A stretch of 64,000 nucleotides of DNA from Liolophura sinensis (taxonomy: Eukaryota; Mollusca; Polyplacophora; Chitonida; Chitonidae). Positions within the stretch are counted from its first letter, which is position 1. The number at the start of each line of letters is the position of its first letter. The notes under the pieces are model-generated. The model ran no database searches, had not been told where the DNA came from, and saw nothing but the letters and a program-made list of their open reading frames with translations. Positions 63,441 through 64,000 of this stretch are shown here, in pieces. The position numbers and the translations under genes are program-made. Location of the stretch: positions 49,531,116 through 49,595,115 of the forward strand of contig NC_088301.1 of the NCBI RefSeq assembly GCF_032854445.1. The letters are read 5' to 3'.

Positions 63441-63924
63441 GTGTTTGTTTCACAAAGACAGAACTGAGAGCATGCAAAGAGGGTTTGTCATGACTAGCAA
63501 ACGCACCCATATGCATGCACTACACCAGGTTCTTTTCACTTCCACCATGCATACACCGTATACACACGACACCCATTCAGCTATGCATACAAGCCTTTGG
63601 TGTCCGCTGATCAGTCGATTGGTGTATACCGGTTTTGTTTGCCTGAAACTGCACAGGCTTCTGCATCGCCTGATGGCGCAGAGAGATGATGATCGAGCAG
63701 TTTGTCAATGAAGCACCCCAAGGTCACCAATGGACGTGGATTCATTGAAAACTGCCGTAAGTGTACGACACTGTTTGTTGGCAACCGTGAAGCAGGTTTC
63801 TTAATTTGCTTAAGCATCATAGATTCTTACATTCCTGAGTATACCCATGTTATACGGTCAAAAGTGTGCGTAACGTATATGCCCGCACAGTGACCATGTG
63901 CAAGATAAACACCATAGGGAAAGA

Positions 63925-63937
63925 CCCCCCCCCCCCC
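63925..63937. repeat. Poly-C run
   Basis: Thirteen C at the end of a spacer with no other feature (63441-64000). Similar 11-C runs lie at 21571 and 51641. Run lengths are uncertain in most assemblies. Confidence 0.85.
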
Positions 63938-64000
63938 ACCACCAGTAAATAACAACAGGGTTAACCTTGAACCCCCTCCCCGATCGATCCCCTTCTCCAA

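Overview
This is eukaryotic (animal) nuclear DNA, AT-rich and almost entirely non-coding. It holds one recognisable protein gene: a spliced cytochrome P450 of the CYP7/CYP8 group on the + strand, with coding exons between 35983 and 38805. GT-AG introns, a TATA/CCAAT promoter, long spacers, mini- and microsatellites and a SINE-like dispersed repeat all fit an animal genome. The repeat at 52928-53025 (conserved block, then an (AAAT)n tail) matches from memory an element common in mollusc genomes. A mollusc is therefore my best guess, not a proof.

Layout: 1-1040 is spacer with a slightly GC-richer minus-strand open stretch. 1043-1573 is a tandem duplication whose first copy has grown an internal 28-bp array. 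2338-4290 is a large composite satellite made of 56-bp units followed by 74-78-bp units. 5835-5925 is a possible old SINE tail. 10333-10845 is a degenerate minisatellite with a small inverted repeat in each unit. 11.3-20.7 kb is gene-free but unusually rich in GTCACGTGA boxes. 29401-29600 is an assembly gap of exactly 200 N. 33860-33975 looks like the P450 promoter, 35832-38805 is the P450 and 38806 to about 40260 its probable 3' UTR. 45750-46870 is an 18-bp minisatellite. 52928-53025 is the SINE-like tail, 55129-55317 a pentanucleotide microsatellite and 56059-56310 a short three-copy tandem repeat. The rest is featureless spacer.

The P450 has the expected family landmarks in order: N-terminal membrane anchor with basic stop, proline hinge, Asn-Thr I helix, ExxR K helix, FKYDRF segment and a heme cysteine. 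As assembled it cannot be read in one frame. Four single-base length changes break it, two of them missing G residues next to G runs, and the heme-binding loop is three residues short. It is either a young pseudogene or a real gene with assembly indels; the heme-loop loss is hard to explain as sequencing noise. I found no second gene, no confident RNA gene, no intact transposon and no novel multi-gene system.
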